A stretch of DNA of 64,000 nucleotides from Streptococcus thermophilus (GTDB taxonomy: Bacteria; Actinomycetota; Actinomycetes; Mycobacteriales; Mycobacteriaceae), in contig UYIL01000003.1 of the NCBI GenBank assembly GCA_900618065.1, forward strand, positions 1,364,001 through 1,428,000, in the 5' to 3' direction. The number at the start of each line of letters is the position of its first letter. Positions within the stretch are counted from its first letter, which is position 1. The notes under the pieces were generated by a model. The model made no database searches, was not told where the DNA came from, and worked only from the letters and a program-made list of their open reading frames with translations. Of the stretch, positions 1 to 8,680 are shown in pieces. Both the position numbers and the translations under genes were made by a program.

Positions 1-2214
1 GGCAAGTCCGGCGCGCTCGTACGCACCCTCGATTCCCACGAGGCGTATTACAAGCGTTGGGCAGACACGTGGGAATTCCAGGCCCTGCTCAAGGCCCGCC
101 CGATGACGGGGGACATGGAGCTCGGCCAGGAGTACCAGGAACGGTTGCGGCCGATGGTGTGGGAGTCGAGCCAACGCGACTCCTTCGTCGAGGATGTCCA
201 GGCCATGCGCCGCCGCGTGCTGTCCAACGTCCCGGAAGACATGCGCACCCGCGAGCTCAAACTCGGCTCTGGTGGCCTGCGCGATGTCGAGTTCGCCGTC
301 CAGCTCCTCCAGCTCGTCCACGGGCGTATCGACGACACCTTGCGCACCCAGAACACCATCGAATCCATTGAGGCCCTCTCCGCCGGCGGGTATATCGGGC
401 GCGAAGACTCCGCCCGGTTGATCGAGGCCTACGAGTTCCTCCGCCTGCTCGAGCACCGCTTGCAGCTGCACCGCTTCCGCCGCACGCACACACTGCCCGC
501 TGAGGACGACGCGAAAAACCGCCGCTGGCTCGCCCTGACCGCAGGGTTCGTGTCCACCCCGAAAACGCCCGCCGTCGAGGCGATGGAAAACCACCTCAAA
601 GGTGAGCGCAAGAAGATCTCCGACCTGCATTCCCGGTTGTTCTACCGCCCGCTGCTCAATGCCATTGCGGGAATGAGCATCGGTGAGGCCTCGCTGACCA
701 AGGATGCTGCCGTCGCCCAGCTCAAAGCGCTCGGGTACACCCACCCGTTGCGCGCGTACGAGCACCTCACTGCCCTTGCCAGGGGTACCTCACGCAAGGC
801 GAAGCTCCAGGCCATCTTGCTGCCGACGCTGATGACCTACCTCGGCGACACCGCCGACCCAGATGCCGGCCTGCTCAATTACCGCAAGCTTTCAGAGGCG
901 GCCAACGACAGGTCCTGGTTCCTGCGCATGCTTCGCGACGAAGGCGTGGTCGGTGAACGCCTCATGCACATCTTGGGGACGTCCCCTTACGCGGCGAATT
1001 TGATTATCAGTGCGCCGGACGTCGTCAAGCAGTTGGGCGATGGTGCCTCGAAACCGAAACTCTTGGACACGAACCCGGACCGTGTCTACAAGTCGCTCAT
1101 CGCGGCCACGAAACGCCACGCGGACCCGGACAGAGCCGTCAATGTGGCGCGGTCGCTGCGGCGCGCGGAACTGGCGCGCATCGCCTCGGCGGACCTGCTG
1201 GGCATGATGAGCGTGCGCGAAGTGTGCGTGCAGCTGTCGTGGGTATGGAACGCCGTGCTGGAGGCAGGGCTGCGGGCGGAGATCCGCGCCGACCTGATCG
1301 AGCGTGAGCTGGAGGAACCGCTGGCGAAGATCGCAGTCATTGGCATGGGGCGCCTCGGCGGCGAAGAACTCGGGTACGGCTCCGACGCAGACGTCATGGT
1401 CGTCGCGGAGCCGGGCGAGGGCGTCGAGGAATCTGAGGCTTTGGCCTGGGCGAAGAAAATCATCGACCAAATGCGCAAACGCCTGGCCAAGCCGTCCAGT
1501 GACCCGCCGCTCGAAGTCGATCTGGGGCTGCGCCCGGAGGGGCGTTCCGGCCCGGTGGCGCGGACCATCGCCAGTTACGAGCGCTACTACGACGAGTGGG
1601 GCGCGGTCTGGGAAAAGCAGGCCCTCTTGCGCGCCACGGTGTGTGCCGGCGATGTCGAGGTGGGGAAGAACTTCCTCACAGCCATTGACAAGTTCCGCTA
1701 CCCGGAAGGCGGCGCTAGCGACGCGGAGATCAAAGAGATCCGCCGCATCAAAGCGCGTGTGGATAACGAGCGGCTGCCGCGCGGCGCTGACCGCGCCACG
1801 CACACCAAGCTCGGCCGCGGCGCGCTATCCGACATCGAGTGGACAGTACAGCTGCTCACCATGATGCACGCCGATACCTACGAGGAGCTGCACAACACGT
1901 CCACCCTGGAAGTGCTCGACTTCCTGGTCACGGACCAAGCCAGCGAAATTATTGGGAACTCGCAGGCACGCAAGCTCACTGATGCGTGGCTCATGGCCAC
2001 CGCCGCGCGGAACGCGCTTGTCCTGGTCACCGGAAAACGCATCGACCAGCTGCCCGGGCCGGGTGCGCAGCTCAACCAGGTCGCCGGTGCGGCAGGATAC
2101 GACCCGCAGGACGCGCAAGCCTTCTTGGACCGCTACTTAAAGGTCACGCGCCGGGCCCACCGGGTAGTGGAGGAAGTTTTCTGGGGCGAAGAACCGTCCT
2201 TCGAGTTCGAGTAG
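1..2214 (+). CDS. glnE: Glutamine synthetase adenylyltransferase/adenylyl-removase (3' part)
   Basis: The reading frame is open from base 1, so the gene begins before the window; 737 codons are visible of roughly 1,040 usual for the family. The protein attaches AMP to, and removes it from, glutamine synthetase according to nitrogen status. Visible parts include the helical segment with GSGGLRDVEF in the N-terminal half. In the C-terminal nucleotidyltransferase domain there is GMGRLGGEELGYGSDADV (the G-S-D-A-D motif), then DLGLRPEGRSG and a second LGRGALSDIEW. Its substrate GlnA is encoded at 11660-13096 and carries the target tyrosine. In mycobacteria glnE sits directly beside glnA1; here about 9.4 kb separates them. 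Identification is firm; only the start is missing. Confidence 0.96.
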   Translation, partial: GKSGALVRTLDSHEAYYKRWADTWEFQALLKARPMTGDMELGQEYQERLRPMVWESSQRDSFVEDVQAMRRRVLSNVPEDMRTRELKLGSGGLRDVEFAVQLLQLVHGRIDDTLRTQNTIESIEALSAGGYIGREDSARLIEAYEFLRLLEHRLQLHRFRRTHTLPAEDDAKNRRWLALTAGFVSTPKTPAVEAMENHLKGERKKISDLHSRLFYRPLLNAIAGMSIGEASLTKDAAVAQLKALGYTHPLRAYEHLTALARGTSRKAKLQAILLPTLMTYLGDTADPDAGLLNYRKLSEAANDRSWFLRMLRDEGVVGERLMHILGTSPYAANLIISAPDVVKQLGDGASKPKLLDTNPDRVYKSLIAATKRHADPDRAVNVARSLRRAELARIASADLLGMMSVREVCVQLSWVWNAVLEAGLRAEIRADLIERELEEPLAKIAVIGMGRLGGEELGYGSDADVMVVAEPGEGVEESEALAWAKKIIDQMRKRLAKPSSDPPLEVDLGLRPEGRSGPVARTIASYERYYDEWGAVWEKQALLRATVCAGDVEVGKNFLTAIDKFRYPEGGASDAEIKEIRRIKARVDNERLPRGADRATHTKLGRGALSDIEWTVQLLTMMHADTYEELHNTSTLEVLDFLVTDQASEIIGNSQARKLTDAWLMATAARNALVLVTGKRIDQLPGPGAQLNQVAGAAGYDPQDAQAFLDRYLKVTRRAHRVVEEVFWGEEPSFEFE

Positions 2215-2224
2215 CGTTGAGCCC

Positions 2225-2533
2225 ATGGCTATGAATCTCTCGATCGACCTGCAGGACGCGACCTTCGGCGACCTGGTCGCGCTCATCCGGGCGGCGCAGG
2301 CGGCGGGTGTGGACAACGCCACCCGGTTGGAACTGGAAGACACAACGCTGCTGGTGAACATCGTCGCCCCGGCAGTGGGTTCCGCGAACCTTGCCACGGC
2401 TGAGGACTTTGGGGGTGCGGACGGACCGTCGGGCCGCCACTCTCGCGGCCACGAGCCACTGCCCGCGCTGGGAGACAGTGCGATCCGCAGCGTCATCGAC
2501 ATCCTCACCGGCAGGCAGGAGCCTCCCCGCTAA
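2225..2533 (+). CDS. Hypothetical protein, 102 aa
   Basis: A short ORF lies between glnE (10-base gap) and thrC. The product is 102 residues. The first half, around residues 3-50, looks like a compact alpha/beta segment (LSIDLQDATFGDLVALIRAA, then LELEDTTLLVNIVAP). A Gly/His/Arg-rich middle and a short helical tail follow. No signal peptide or membrane segment is seen, and I do not recognise a family. A second ATG two codons downstream is an equally good start. Third-position GC matches the neighbours. Tight packing behind glnE suggests co-transcription; function is unknown. Confidence 0.6.
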   Translation: MAMNLSIDLQDATFGDLVALIRAAQAAGVDNATRLELEDTTLLVNIVAPAVGSANLATAEDFGGADGPSGRHSRGHEPLPALGDSAIRSVIDILTGRQEPPR

Positions 2534-2552
2534 GTGCGTCCGGTGCGCGGGG

Positions 2553-2558
2553 TAAACT
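2553..2558 (+). promoter_or_regulatory. Probable -10 box of leaderless thrC
   Basis: TAAACT fits the corynebacterial -10 consensus TANNNT and lies 8 bases before the GTG at 2567, so transcription would begin at or next to the start codon. No purine-rich ribosome site is present in between. This is inferred from spacing only. Confidence 0.5.
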
Positions 2559-2566
2559 CCTTTAGC

Positions 2567-4033
2567 GTGGACTACATCTCAACGCGCGACACGTCGAAAA
2601 CCCCGTACAAGTTCACCGACATCCTGCTCGGTGGCCTCGCTCCGGACGGCGGTTTGTACGTGCCCGTCGCGTACCCGCGGATTACGCCCGAGCGTCTCGC
2701 GCAGTGGCGCGTTCTGCTGGAGGAGAAGGGCTACGCCGCCTTGGCCGCTGAAGTGGTCAAACTGTTCGTCTCCGATATCCCGCCGGTGAAGATCGAGGAG
2801 CTGACGGCCAACGCGTACCGCACCCCGGTCTTCGCCGATGAGGAAATCGTGCCGGTCACGTCGTTGGAAGAAGGCATCTACCTGGCGCACCTGTCGGAGG
2901 GACCCACGGCCGCCTTCAAGGATATGGCCATGCAGCTGCTCGGCGAGTTCTTCGAGTTCGAGCTTGCCCGCCGCGAAGCGACCCTGAACATTCTCGGTGC
3001 GACGTCCGGCGACACTGGTTCTTCTGCCGAGTACGCCATGCGCGGCCGCGACAACATCCGCGTGTTCATGCTCACCCCGGCAGGCCGCATGACACCGTTC
3101 CAGCAGGCGCAGATGTTCGGCCTGGATGAGCCCAATATTTTCAACATCGCCCTCGACGGTGTTTTCGACGACTGTCAGGACGTGGTCAAGGAGGTCAACG
3201 CCGATGCCGCGTTCAAGGAGAAGTACTACATCGGCGCGGTCAACTCCATTAACTGGGCCCGCTTGCTCGCGCAGACGATCTACTACATTTCCACCTATCT
3301 GAAAGTCACGGAGGCGCCCGGGGAGGGCGAGGAGCTGCCGCAGATTTCCTTCTGTGTGCCCACCGGCAACTTCGGCGATATTTGCGCTGGCCACATCACC
3401 AAACAGATGGGGTTGCCCGTGGATAAGCTGATTGTGGCGACGAACGAGAATGACGTGCTCCACGAGTTTTTCACCACAGGCCAGTACCGGCCGCGCTCTG
3501 CGGCGGAGACGCAGGCGACCTCCTCGCCGTCGATGGATATTTCCCGCGCGTCCAACTTCGAGCGTTTCATCTTCGATGTGCTCGAGCGCGACGCAGACCG
3601 CACGAGCGACTTGTTCGCCGTGCAGGCGAAGGCTGACGGTTTTGAGCTTGAGGGCTACCTCATGGAGCAGATCCGCGAGGATTACGGGTTCCTTTCCGGT
3701 AAGTCCACGCACGCTGATCGCTTGTCGACGATTCGTGCCACCCACACCGACCACGACGTCATGATCGACCCGCACACTGCAGACGGTGTCTTCGTGGCGC
3801 GCGGTCTGGAAGACCGTGTGGACACCCCGATTGTCGTGTTGGAGACCGCGCTGCCGGTGAAATTCTCCGAGACTATCGTTGAAGCCACTGGCGTGGAGCC
3901 GGATGTGCCGGAGCGTTTCGCAGGAATCATGGATGCGGACCGTCATGTCGTGGATATGCCGAACGATGCCGAAGCGGTCAAGCGGTACATCGCTACAATC
4001 GCTGACGCAGACGCAGACGAGGACAACGAGTAG
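2567..4033 (+). CDS. thrC: Threonine synthase
   Basis: A 488-residue PLP enzyme that converts O-phosphohomoserine to threonine, the last step of threonine synthesis. The start is taken at the GTG giving VDYISTRDTS, which matches the family N-terminus; an upstream in-frame GTG at 2534 would add 11 unconvincing residues. The PLP lysine is in EGPTAAFKDM (about Lys118), and the phosphate-binding loop GATSGDTGSSAEYA is present. Length is normal for the long (fungal/actinobacterial) threonine synthase class. A TAAACT hexamer lies 8 bases before the start with no Shine-Dalgarno sequence, so the mRNA is probably leaderless. Confidence 0.96.
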   Translation: MDYISTRDTSKTPYKFTDILLGGLAPDGGLYVPVAYPRITPERLAQWRVLLEEKGYAALAAEVVKLFVSDIPPVKIEELTANAYRTPVFADEEIVPVTSLEEGIYLAHLSEGPTAAFKDMAMQLLGEFFEFELARREATLNILGATSGDTGSSAEYAMRGRDNIRVFMLTPAGRMTPFQQAQMFGLDEPNIFNIALDGVFDDCQDVVKEVNADAAFKEKYYIGAVNSINWARLLAQTIYYISTYLKVTEAPGEGEELPQISFCVPTGNFGDICAGHITKQMGLPVDKLIVATNENDVLHEFFTTGQYRPRSAAETQATSSPSMDISRASNFERFIFDVLERDADRTSDLFAVQAKADGFELEGYLMEQIREDYGFLSGKSTHADRLSTIRATHTDHDVMIDPHTADGVFVARGLEDRVDTPIVVLETALPVKFSETIVEATGVEPDVPERFAGIMDADRHVVDMPNDAEAVKRYIATIADADADEDNE

Positions 4034-4043
4034 AGGAGCACCG

Positions 4044-4235
4044 ATGGCGCAGGAACAGTTCGCAGGCCCCGACCACTACACCGAGTTCGACCCGGAGAAG
4101 TTCGTCCGCGACCTGAAGATCCAGAAGTCCGTGGATGAGGACGCTCAAGGCGGGAAAGCTGCGAGCGAGAAGGATGCTGCCGGTATTGACGACACCGCAG
4201 CCAACTCCGATTCTGACTCTGCCGATCAGGTTTAA
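4044..4235 (+). CDS. Small acidic hypothetical protein, 63 aa
   Basis: A 63-residue ORF begins 10 bases after thrC with a clear ribosome-binding site (AGAGGAG, 5 bases before ATG). The product starts MAQEQFAGPDHYTEFDPEKF, contains a short charged segment (KFVRDLKIQKSVDEDAQ), and ends in an Asp/Ser/Ala-rich disordered tail. No membrane segment or known domain is visible. The strong ribosome site and thrC-like codon use make it a likely real gene co-transcribed with thrC. Function is unknown. Confidence 0.7.
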   Translation: MAQEQFAGPDHYTEFDPEKFVRDLKIQKSVDEDAQGGKAASEKDAAGIDDTAANSDSDSADQV

Positions 4236-4255
4236 AATCCGTAGTTATCCCAACG

Positions 4256-5287
4256 GTGACGCAGTCATTCATGCATCCGTCTGAGCCCCCGCGGGAAGAC
4301 CGCGTGCAGGGCGGCGACGGGCTGCCTGATTATTATCCGCCGCAAGCCCAGGCCGTGGCGCAGTCGAGCGGCAGCGGTTTGACGTTGTGGTCGGCGATGA
4401 TCGTCATCATGACCTTCGTTGTCGCCTCAGTGGTGTGGCTCGGCGTGGCCACGTCGGATTACCCGACGCTCACGGTTGAGGAGCGCCAAGCGCGCGAAGA
4501 CGTCCGGACCCCAGGGCAGCCGCCGGCTGAGGAGCCTGCAGACGACCTCCCGGGGACTCCCATCATTCAACCGACGTTCGCTCTGTGGGCCCCAGGAACC
4601 AAGATTCAGTCCACGGACCATTACCCACAGCCGGGCGAGGTGTTCACGGCCCAGTCCTGCACCGTGGCGTTCAGCTTCAGCGCTGACGACGGCCGCAACT
4701 TCGCTGTCACTGCTGGCCACTGCGGGCGCGAAGGCGACCTTGTGTGGCCGACGAACGCGGAGACAGTGCACGATTTCTCCGTTGAGGCTGGCCGCTATAT
4801 CTACTCCGGTCTTTACAGCGACGAAAAGGGCGACATAGATGTGGGGATCATCGAGATTACCGATCCCAACCGGTACATGGATCTGGTGGGCGACCCGATT
4901 GACACCGGACTGTACAAGGGCAAGATGGAACCCGGTGAGCGCATCTGCAAAACCGGTGGCACCACTGGATTCACGTGCGGGGAATTCAAAGCGACGGAAC
5001 GGATTCAAGTAATCCGCACGGAAGCAGAAGTGGAACGCGAAACGCACGGCGACATCGCCAATGTGTGCGCCCTGCCCGGTGATTCCGGCGGCCCAGTGTT
5101 CTACATCATTGGGGACCGTGCCAGCATCATCGGCGTGGTCTCCGGCACCGAAGCTGGCCGTGCGCATGAGGAGTGCGACATTCCCGGTGCCGACACGAAA
5201 ATGATGAGTTACTCCAACCTCGATCAGGTGATGGAGGTGATCCACCGCGTCGTGCCGAATGCGACGTGGCAGGATCAGCGCTGGTGA
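4256..5287 (+). CDS. Membrane-anchored trypsin-like serine protease
   Basis: A 343-residue protein from GTG; an ATG five codons later (4271) is an alternative. It has a Pro-rich cytoplasmic N-terminus, one membrane segment at about residues 43-65 (LWSAMIVIMTFVVASVVWLG), a short Pro/Glu-rich linker, and an S1-type protease domain outside the membrane. The triad is visible: His in AVTAGHCG (about 155), Asp in GDIDVGIIEI (about 195) and Ser in ALPGDSGGPVF (about 277). Two cysteine pairs (CTVAF/GHCG and CKTGG/FTCG) may form disulfides. The substrate is unknown. Its 3' end overlaps the convergent gene by 13 bases. Confidence 0.85.
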   Translation: MTQSFMHPSEPPREDRVQGGDGLPDYYPPQAQAVAQSSGSGLTLWSAMIVIMTFVVASVVWLGVATSDYPTLTVEERQAREDVRTPGQPPAEEPADDLPGTPIIQPTFALWAPGTKIQSTDHYPQPGEVFTAQSCTVAFSFSADDGRNFAVTAGHCGREGDLVWPTNAETVHDFSVEAGRYIYSGLYSDEKGDIDVGIIEITDPNRYMDLVGDPIDTGLYKGKMEPGERICKTGGTTGFTCGEFKATERIQVIRTEAEVERETHGDIANVCALPGDSGGPVFYIIGDRASIIGVVSGTEAGRAHEECDIPGADTKMMSYSNLDQVMEVIHRVVPNATWQDQRW

Positions 5288-6087
5288 GCGTCCCCCGTTA
5301 ACTCTTCTGTTGTTGAATAGTCGGACTTGCCGCGGGATTTGACCACCCGGTGCACTTCATCGGGGCTGTAGGTGTACAGGTTGATTTTCTCTATGGCGCG
5401 CGGCCGGCGCAGCGGGTTCCACGTCTCGTGAATCTTCTCGGCGGCCTTGTTTGAGTCGACGAACCACGTCATGGTGACGTTGGTTTGGTGGCCGCGGTGG
5501 GGGTGGTTGGCAAAGTCGATTGCGTCCGCTTTGCCGTCGAGAGCAAAAGTGAGCATGCGATCGATCGTTTCTGCCGGCAACGTGGTGTAGCAGAAGCCGT
5601 TGAACGTTATGCGGGTGTGATCGGGGGTTTCCAAAGCCAGGGCATCCACGCAGTTCTGCTCGAGCAAACGGCTGATGTGCCCGGTCAACTCCGGAAGCGT
5701 GGTCAGCGCCTCTTCGGGCACAGCACCGGTTATTGCAACACCGGTGTAGGTGCGCGCTGTGGCGGCATCTGCGATCAGCTGCGGGCGTATCGACGCTTTC
5801 ACCTGCCCCTCATCCGTCCCCGGAGGCGCCGGCTTTGGCTCCCGGGTAACAGTGACTTTGTCCTCTTCACCGGGGCCGGTCACAGTGGTCACCGGAGTGG
5901 TGGTGGGCTCAGTGGAAGCCGTGCTGCTTCCAGTCGTCACCGTTGTCGTTGCTGTTGCGGAGGCAGCACGCTCTTCGGCGCCAGACTCGTAATTGAACAG
6001 TCCGATGGTCAACACCACGCACACAAGCAGCAAAGCTCCGAACCCGACGATGAAGGCGGGGGTGGGTACGCTGCGCAGGTCTCTCAT
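5275..6087 (-). CDS. Single-pass membrane protein with Ser/Thr-rich linker, unknown function
   Basis: A 270-residue protein starting MRDLRSVPTP; the frame is open further upstream but those residues are not protein-like. One hydrophobic segment at about residues 11-33 (AFIVGFGALLLVCVVLTIG) serves as a signal anchor. A long Ala/Thr/Ser/Val-rich linker with Pro-Gly follows, then a roughly 150-residue folded domain with two cysteines (NCVDALALE, FNGFCYTTL) probably outside the membrane. The topology resembles sensor-type or lipoprotein-like domains, but I do not recognise the fold. It is divergent from the NUDIX gene and convergent with the protease. Confidence 0.75.
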   Translation of the reverse strand: MRDLRSVPTPAFIVGFGALLLVCVVLTIGLFNYESGAEERAASATATTTVTTGSSTASTEPTTTPVTTVTGPGEEDKVTVTREPKPAPPGTDEGQVKASIRPQLIADAATARTYTGVAITGAVPEEALTTLPELTGHISRLLEQNCVDALALETPDHTRITFNGFCYTTLPAETIDRMLTFALDGKADAIDFANHPHRGHQTNVTMTWFVDSNKAAEKIHETWNPLRRPRAIEKINLYTYSPDEVHRVVKSRGKSDYSTTEELTGDAHQR

Positions 6088-6123
6088 AGTGCTTCTAAAC
6101 TTTAGCGCTCTTTTCCCGCAACG

Positions 6124-6129
6124 TAGACT
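6124..6129 (+). promoter_or_regulatory. Probable -10 box of leaderless NUDIX gene
   Basis: TAGACT (TANNNT type) is 7 bases before the ATG at 6137 and no Shine-Dalgarno sequence intervenes. This spacing puts the transcription start at the start codon. Inference from pattern only. Confidence 0.5.
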
Positions 6130-6136
6130 CGGCTCC

Positions 6137-6661
6137 ATGCCCATTCCTGATTTCATTGTGGAGACACGGAAGAAGATCGGCCACGACCCGATGTGGATCC
6201 CCGCCGTGTCAGCTCTGGTGCTGCGGGATTCCACTGACGGTTCAGCATGGGCGGTGCCGGAGATTCTACTGGTCAAAAGAGCAGACAACGGAAAATGGAC
6301 CCCGGTGACAGGAATCTGCGATCCCGGCGAAGAGCCGCAGGATGCCGCAGTCCGGGAGGTCCTGGAAGAAACTGGAATTGCGGCAACCCCCGCAGCCCTG
6401 ATTGGGGCGGGCGCCATCGGCCCGATCACCCACGCCAACGGCGACCAGGCGAGCTATATGTCCATCGCCATTCGCCTTGAGCCTGCGGATGCTGCGGCGG
6501 TACCACACGTTGCTGACGATGAATCCACTGAGGTCGGCTGGTTCTCCGTCGCCCACATGCCTGTCGAGGACCCGAAGTGGCGCCTTGTCATCGCTGACGC
6601 CATCGCCCAACGGAAGCATCCGGCGATCTTCTCCCCGCGCATGGGCTTTACTAAGCGGTAA
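6137..6661 (+). CDS. NUDIX hydrolase
   Basis: A 174-residue protein with a complete NUDIX box: GICDPGEE, seven residues, then REVLEETGI (GX5EX7REUXEEXGU). Such enzymes hydrolyse nucleoside diphosphates linked to other groups, using a divalent metal held by the box glutamates. Substrate specificity cannot be read from the sequence. The domain fills most of the chain, with about 20 N-terminal residues before the first strand. Its stop codon overlaps the next start (TAATG), so it is translationally coupled to the lysozyme-like gene downstream. Confidence 0.9.
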   Translation: MPIPDFIVETRKKIGHDPMWIPAVSALVLRDSTDGSAWAVPEILLVKRADNGKWTPVTGICDPGEEPQDAAVREVLEETGIAATPAALIGAGAIGPITHANGDQASYMSIAIRLEPADAAAVPHVADDESTEVGWFSVAHMPVEDPKWRLVIADAIAQRKHPAIFSPRMGFTKR

Positions 6662-7266
6662 TGAGTGCTGGCTTTCGCGTCCAGTTCGGGGTGGATGTCA
6701 GCGAGCACCAGGACGGCATCAGCCTCGTGCGTGCTGCAGCCGAAGGCATCGAGTTCGCAGTGGTGCGCACCACGGACGGCACGTACAAAGACCGCACATA
6801 CCGCTCGCATATCGACGACGCCTCCCACGCCGGCATCGCAGCCGAGTCCTACCACTACCTGCGTAACCCTTCGGAGGGCACCACGATCGCTCAGCAGGTT
6901 GAAGCATCCCTCGATGTAATGGCAGACGCGCAGCGCCCGGTGTGGCTGGATTGTGAAACCCCTGCGGGACTCCACCTTGACCACATCCGTGAAGCACACG
7001 CGCTGTTCCTCCAGGCGGGCGTTGCCGTACGCGGGGTCTATACGTACCCGCACTTCTGGCGGTGGCGAATGCTCGGCGCCGACACCCGCGAATTCGGCCA
7101 GCTGTGGTTGGCCCAGTACGGCAAAAACCCGGCCGGTGCGCCCGCGGAGGTATACACGGGGCAGTGGCCGGGGGCCGTCGGCAAGCAAGTGCCCGCAATG
7201 TGGCAGTTCAGCTCGCGCGCGCATGTCGCCGGTTTTCAGGTCGACGTAAATGCGCGGAGAATCTAG
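6661..7266 (+). CDS. GH25-type lysozyme-like protein
   Basis: A 201-residue protein of the glycoside hydrolase 25 family, which cleaves the MurNAc-GlcNAc bond of peptidoglycan. It begins almost directly with the first conserved strand FGVDVSEHQ (catalytic-type Asp) and contains VVRTTDGTYKD, ESYHYLRNP and WLDCETPAG (the acidic D-x-E pair), ending in a strand with MWQFSS. Length is typical of a bare catalytic domain. No signal peptide or membrane segment is visible, which is unusual for a cell-wall hydrolase. The start overlaps the NUDIX stop by one base. Confidence 0.85.
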   Translation: MSAGFRVQFGVDVSEHQDGISLVRAAAEGIEFAVVRTTDGTYKDRTYRSHIDDASHAGIAAESYHYLRNPSEGTTIAQQVEASLDVMADAQRPVWLDCETPAGLHLDHIREAHALFLQAGVAVRGVYTYPHFWRWRMLGADTREFGQLWLAQYGKNPAGAPAEVYTGQWPGAVGKQVPAMWQFSSRAHVAGFQVDVNARRI

Positions 7267-8579
7267 CGCGGGTGCTCCTCCGAACCGGTCGCAGGGCCGG
7301 CGTTCGGGGACGGTGTGTCCGTGGAGGCAGGAATGTCCGTGGTGGACGAGGTGCTCGACGGCTCAACGCGGTAGCTCGTGCTACCTGACTGCTGGTTGTT
7401 CTGCAGCGGTTGCTGGCCCTGCTGCGGAGGCTGCTGCGGTTGCTGACCCGGTTGTTGCGGTTGCGCCTGCTGGGCCTGCTGGTTCGGCTGCTGCGGTTGG
7501 AAGCCCTGCTGGCTCGGCTGCGGAGGCTGCTGCGGTTGGAAGCCCTGCTGGCTCGGCTGCGGAGGCTGCTGCGGTTGCGGCTGCTGGCCTTGCTGACCCG
7601 GCTGCTGGAACTGCTGCTGAGCTTGCTGTGCTTGCTTCGCCTCTCGCTGCTCCGCTGCGCGCTGCTGAACTTGCTGGACCGTGGTCTTCGCCTTTGTGAA
7701 CTGGTCTTCGACACCATCACGGCCGTTGACGAGGAGGAAGATGCTCAGCGCCAGCGCAATGATGGCGATGAGGAGCCACAGCCACCAACCTGCACCAAAG
7801 GAGACCATCGGCTCAACGGCAACTCTGACCAGCCAGACTAGAAGTATGGCCATCTGGATACCGGAGGCCACGATGCCCATCACGGCGCCGAGCCTGTCCT
7901 TGCCCAAGAAGTACAAGACGGTCGCAGCAATGTAGCAGCCGAGGATGACCACCGTGCCGAAACCGATTAGGAATCCGCCGCTCATGGCGTTCTCCAGCTC
8001 TGCCTCGGTGAAGCCGCCAAGACCACTTGCTTCAGTCTTGAACGAGCCCCACCAGTTAATGGAGGCTCCGAGTGAGCTAACCCCCGTGAAACCCTCGTAT
8101 TCGATGTGGACCTTGGCAATTGCAAGGAAACTGGTGAGAAAGCTCAGCAGAAAGAAACCGAGCATCGCCCATGTCGGCCATGCAGGCATAGTGGACGGCA
8201 TCTTGGCACCGCCGCCGCTGCCCTGTCCCTGCAGTTGCCCAGGCTGGGCGCCCCACGGCTGCTGTGGCGGCTGTGGCTGCTGTGTCTGCTGGGGCTGCTG
8301 CGCACCGGCTGGCTGACTCCAAGGCTGCTGCGGCTGCTGGGGCTGCTGGGGGCCGGAGGGCTGACCCCACTGTTGTTGGCCCGGCTGGTTCGGCGGCTGC
8401 GGTGGGGGCTGGTTTCCTGCGGATTGAGCCCACTGAGGCTGGCTTGGCGGGGAACCCCACGGTTGCTGCGGGTTGTGGTTCGGGGCGGTCTGGCCCCATG
8501 GCGACTGGCCTGGCTGGTTCGGCGGCTGGCTGCCCCACTGGTCCCCGGAATTCGGAGTCGGGTTATTCGGTGTTGTCAT
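7263..8579 (-). CDS. Pro/Gln-rich four-helix membrane protein (NWWG family)
   Basis: A 438-residue protein. The start is the ATG of MTTPNNPTPN, behind GGAAAGG; the open frame upstream is not protein-like. Residues 1 to about 130 are Pro/Gln/Gly/Trp-rich repeats. Four membrane segments follow (around MLGFFLLSFLTSFLA, FGTVVILGCYIAATVLYFLG, IVASGIQMAILLVWL and WLWLLIAIIALALSIFLLV). The rest is a Gln/Pro-rich cytoplasmic tail with a perfect 13-residue tandem repeat. The loop after helix 1 has ASINWWGSFK. The same NWWG motif and helix layout occur in the protein at 9710-10504, so the two are paralogues. Function is unknown. A TACTCT -10-like hexamer lies at 8613-8618. Confidence 0.8.
   Translation of the reverse strand: MTTPNNPTPNSGDQWGSQPPNQPGQSPWGQTAPNHNPQQPWGSPPSQPQWAQSAGNQPPPQPPNQPGQQQWGQPSGPQQPQQPQQPWSQPAGAQQPQQTQQPQPPQQPWGAQPGQLQGQGSGGGAKMPSTMPAWPTWAMLGFFLLSFLTSFLAIAKVHIEYEGFTGVSSLGASINWWGSFKTEASGLGGFTEAELENAMSGGFLIGFGTVVILGCYIAATVLYFLGKDRLGAVMGIVASGIQMAILLVWLVRVAVEPMVSFGAGWWLWLLIAIIALALSIFLLVNGRDGVEDQFTKAKTTVQQVQQRAAEQREAKQAQQAQQQFQQPGQQGQQPQPQQPPQPSQQGFQPQQPPQPSQQGFQPQQPNQQAQQAQPQQPGQQPQQPPQQGQQPLQNNQQSGSTSYRVEPSSTSSTTDIPASTDTPSPNAGPATGSEEHPR
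7500..7577. repeat. 39-bp perfect tandem duplication
   Basis: Two identical 39-base units (7500-7538 and 7539-7577) sit inside the tail of the Pro/Gln-rich membrane protein gene. Each encodes a 13-residue unit, QPQQPPQPSQQGF. The unit keeps the frame, so copy number may vary between strains. Confidence 0.85.
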
Positions 8580-8680
8580 AGTGGCCTTTCCAATGGTGAT
8601 ATTGCGGCTTTTAGAGTAACCGAAAACTTCCCCTAGAAAGGAACAGGAGGAACTCAGGTGCCGCCCATGTGCGCGTAACG

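Noticed and set aside
892..1803. Long minus-strand ORF (303 codons) across glnE
   Set aside because: It is a shadow of glnE: high third-position GC on the plus strand opens the opposite frame. Its residue mix (His/Arg/Val-rich) is not protein-like.
2579..3946. 455-codon minus-strand ORF opposite thrC
   Set aside because: Antisense shadow of a well-identified gene; no ribosome site, domain or sensible composition.
7410..8580. Low-complexity GC-rich repeats considered as a CRISPR-like or mobile element
   Set aside because: They are in-frame Pro/Gln codon repeats of one membrane protein gene; there are no spacers or terminal inverted repeats.
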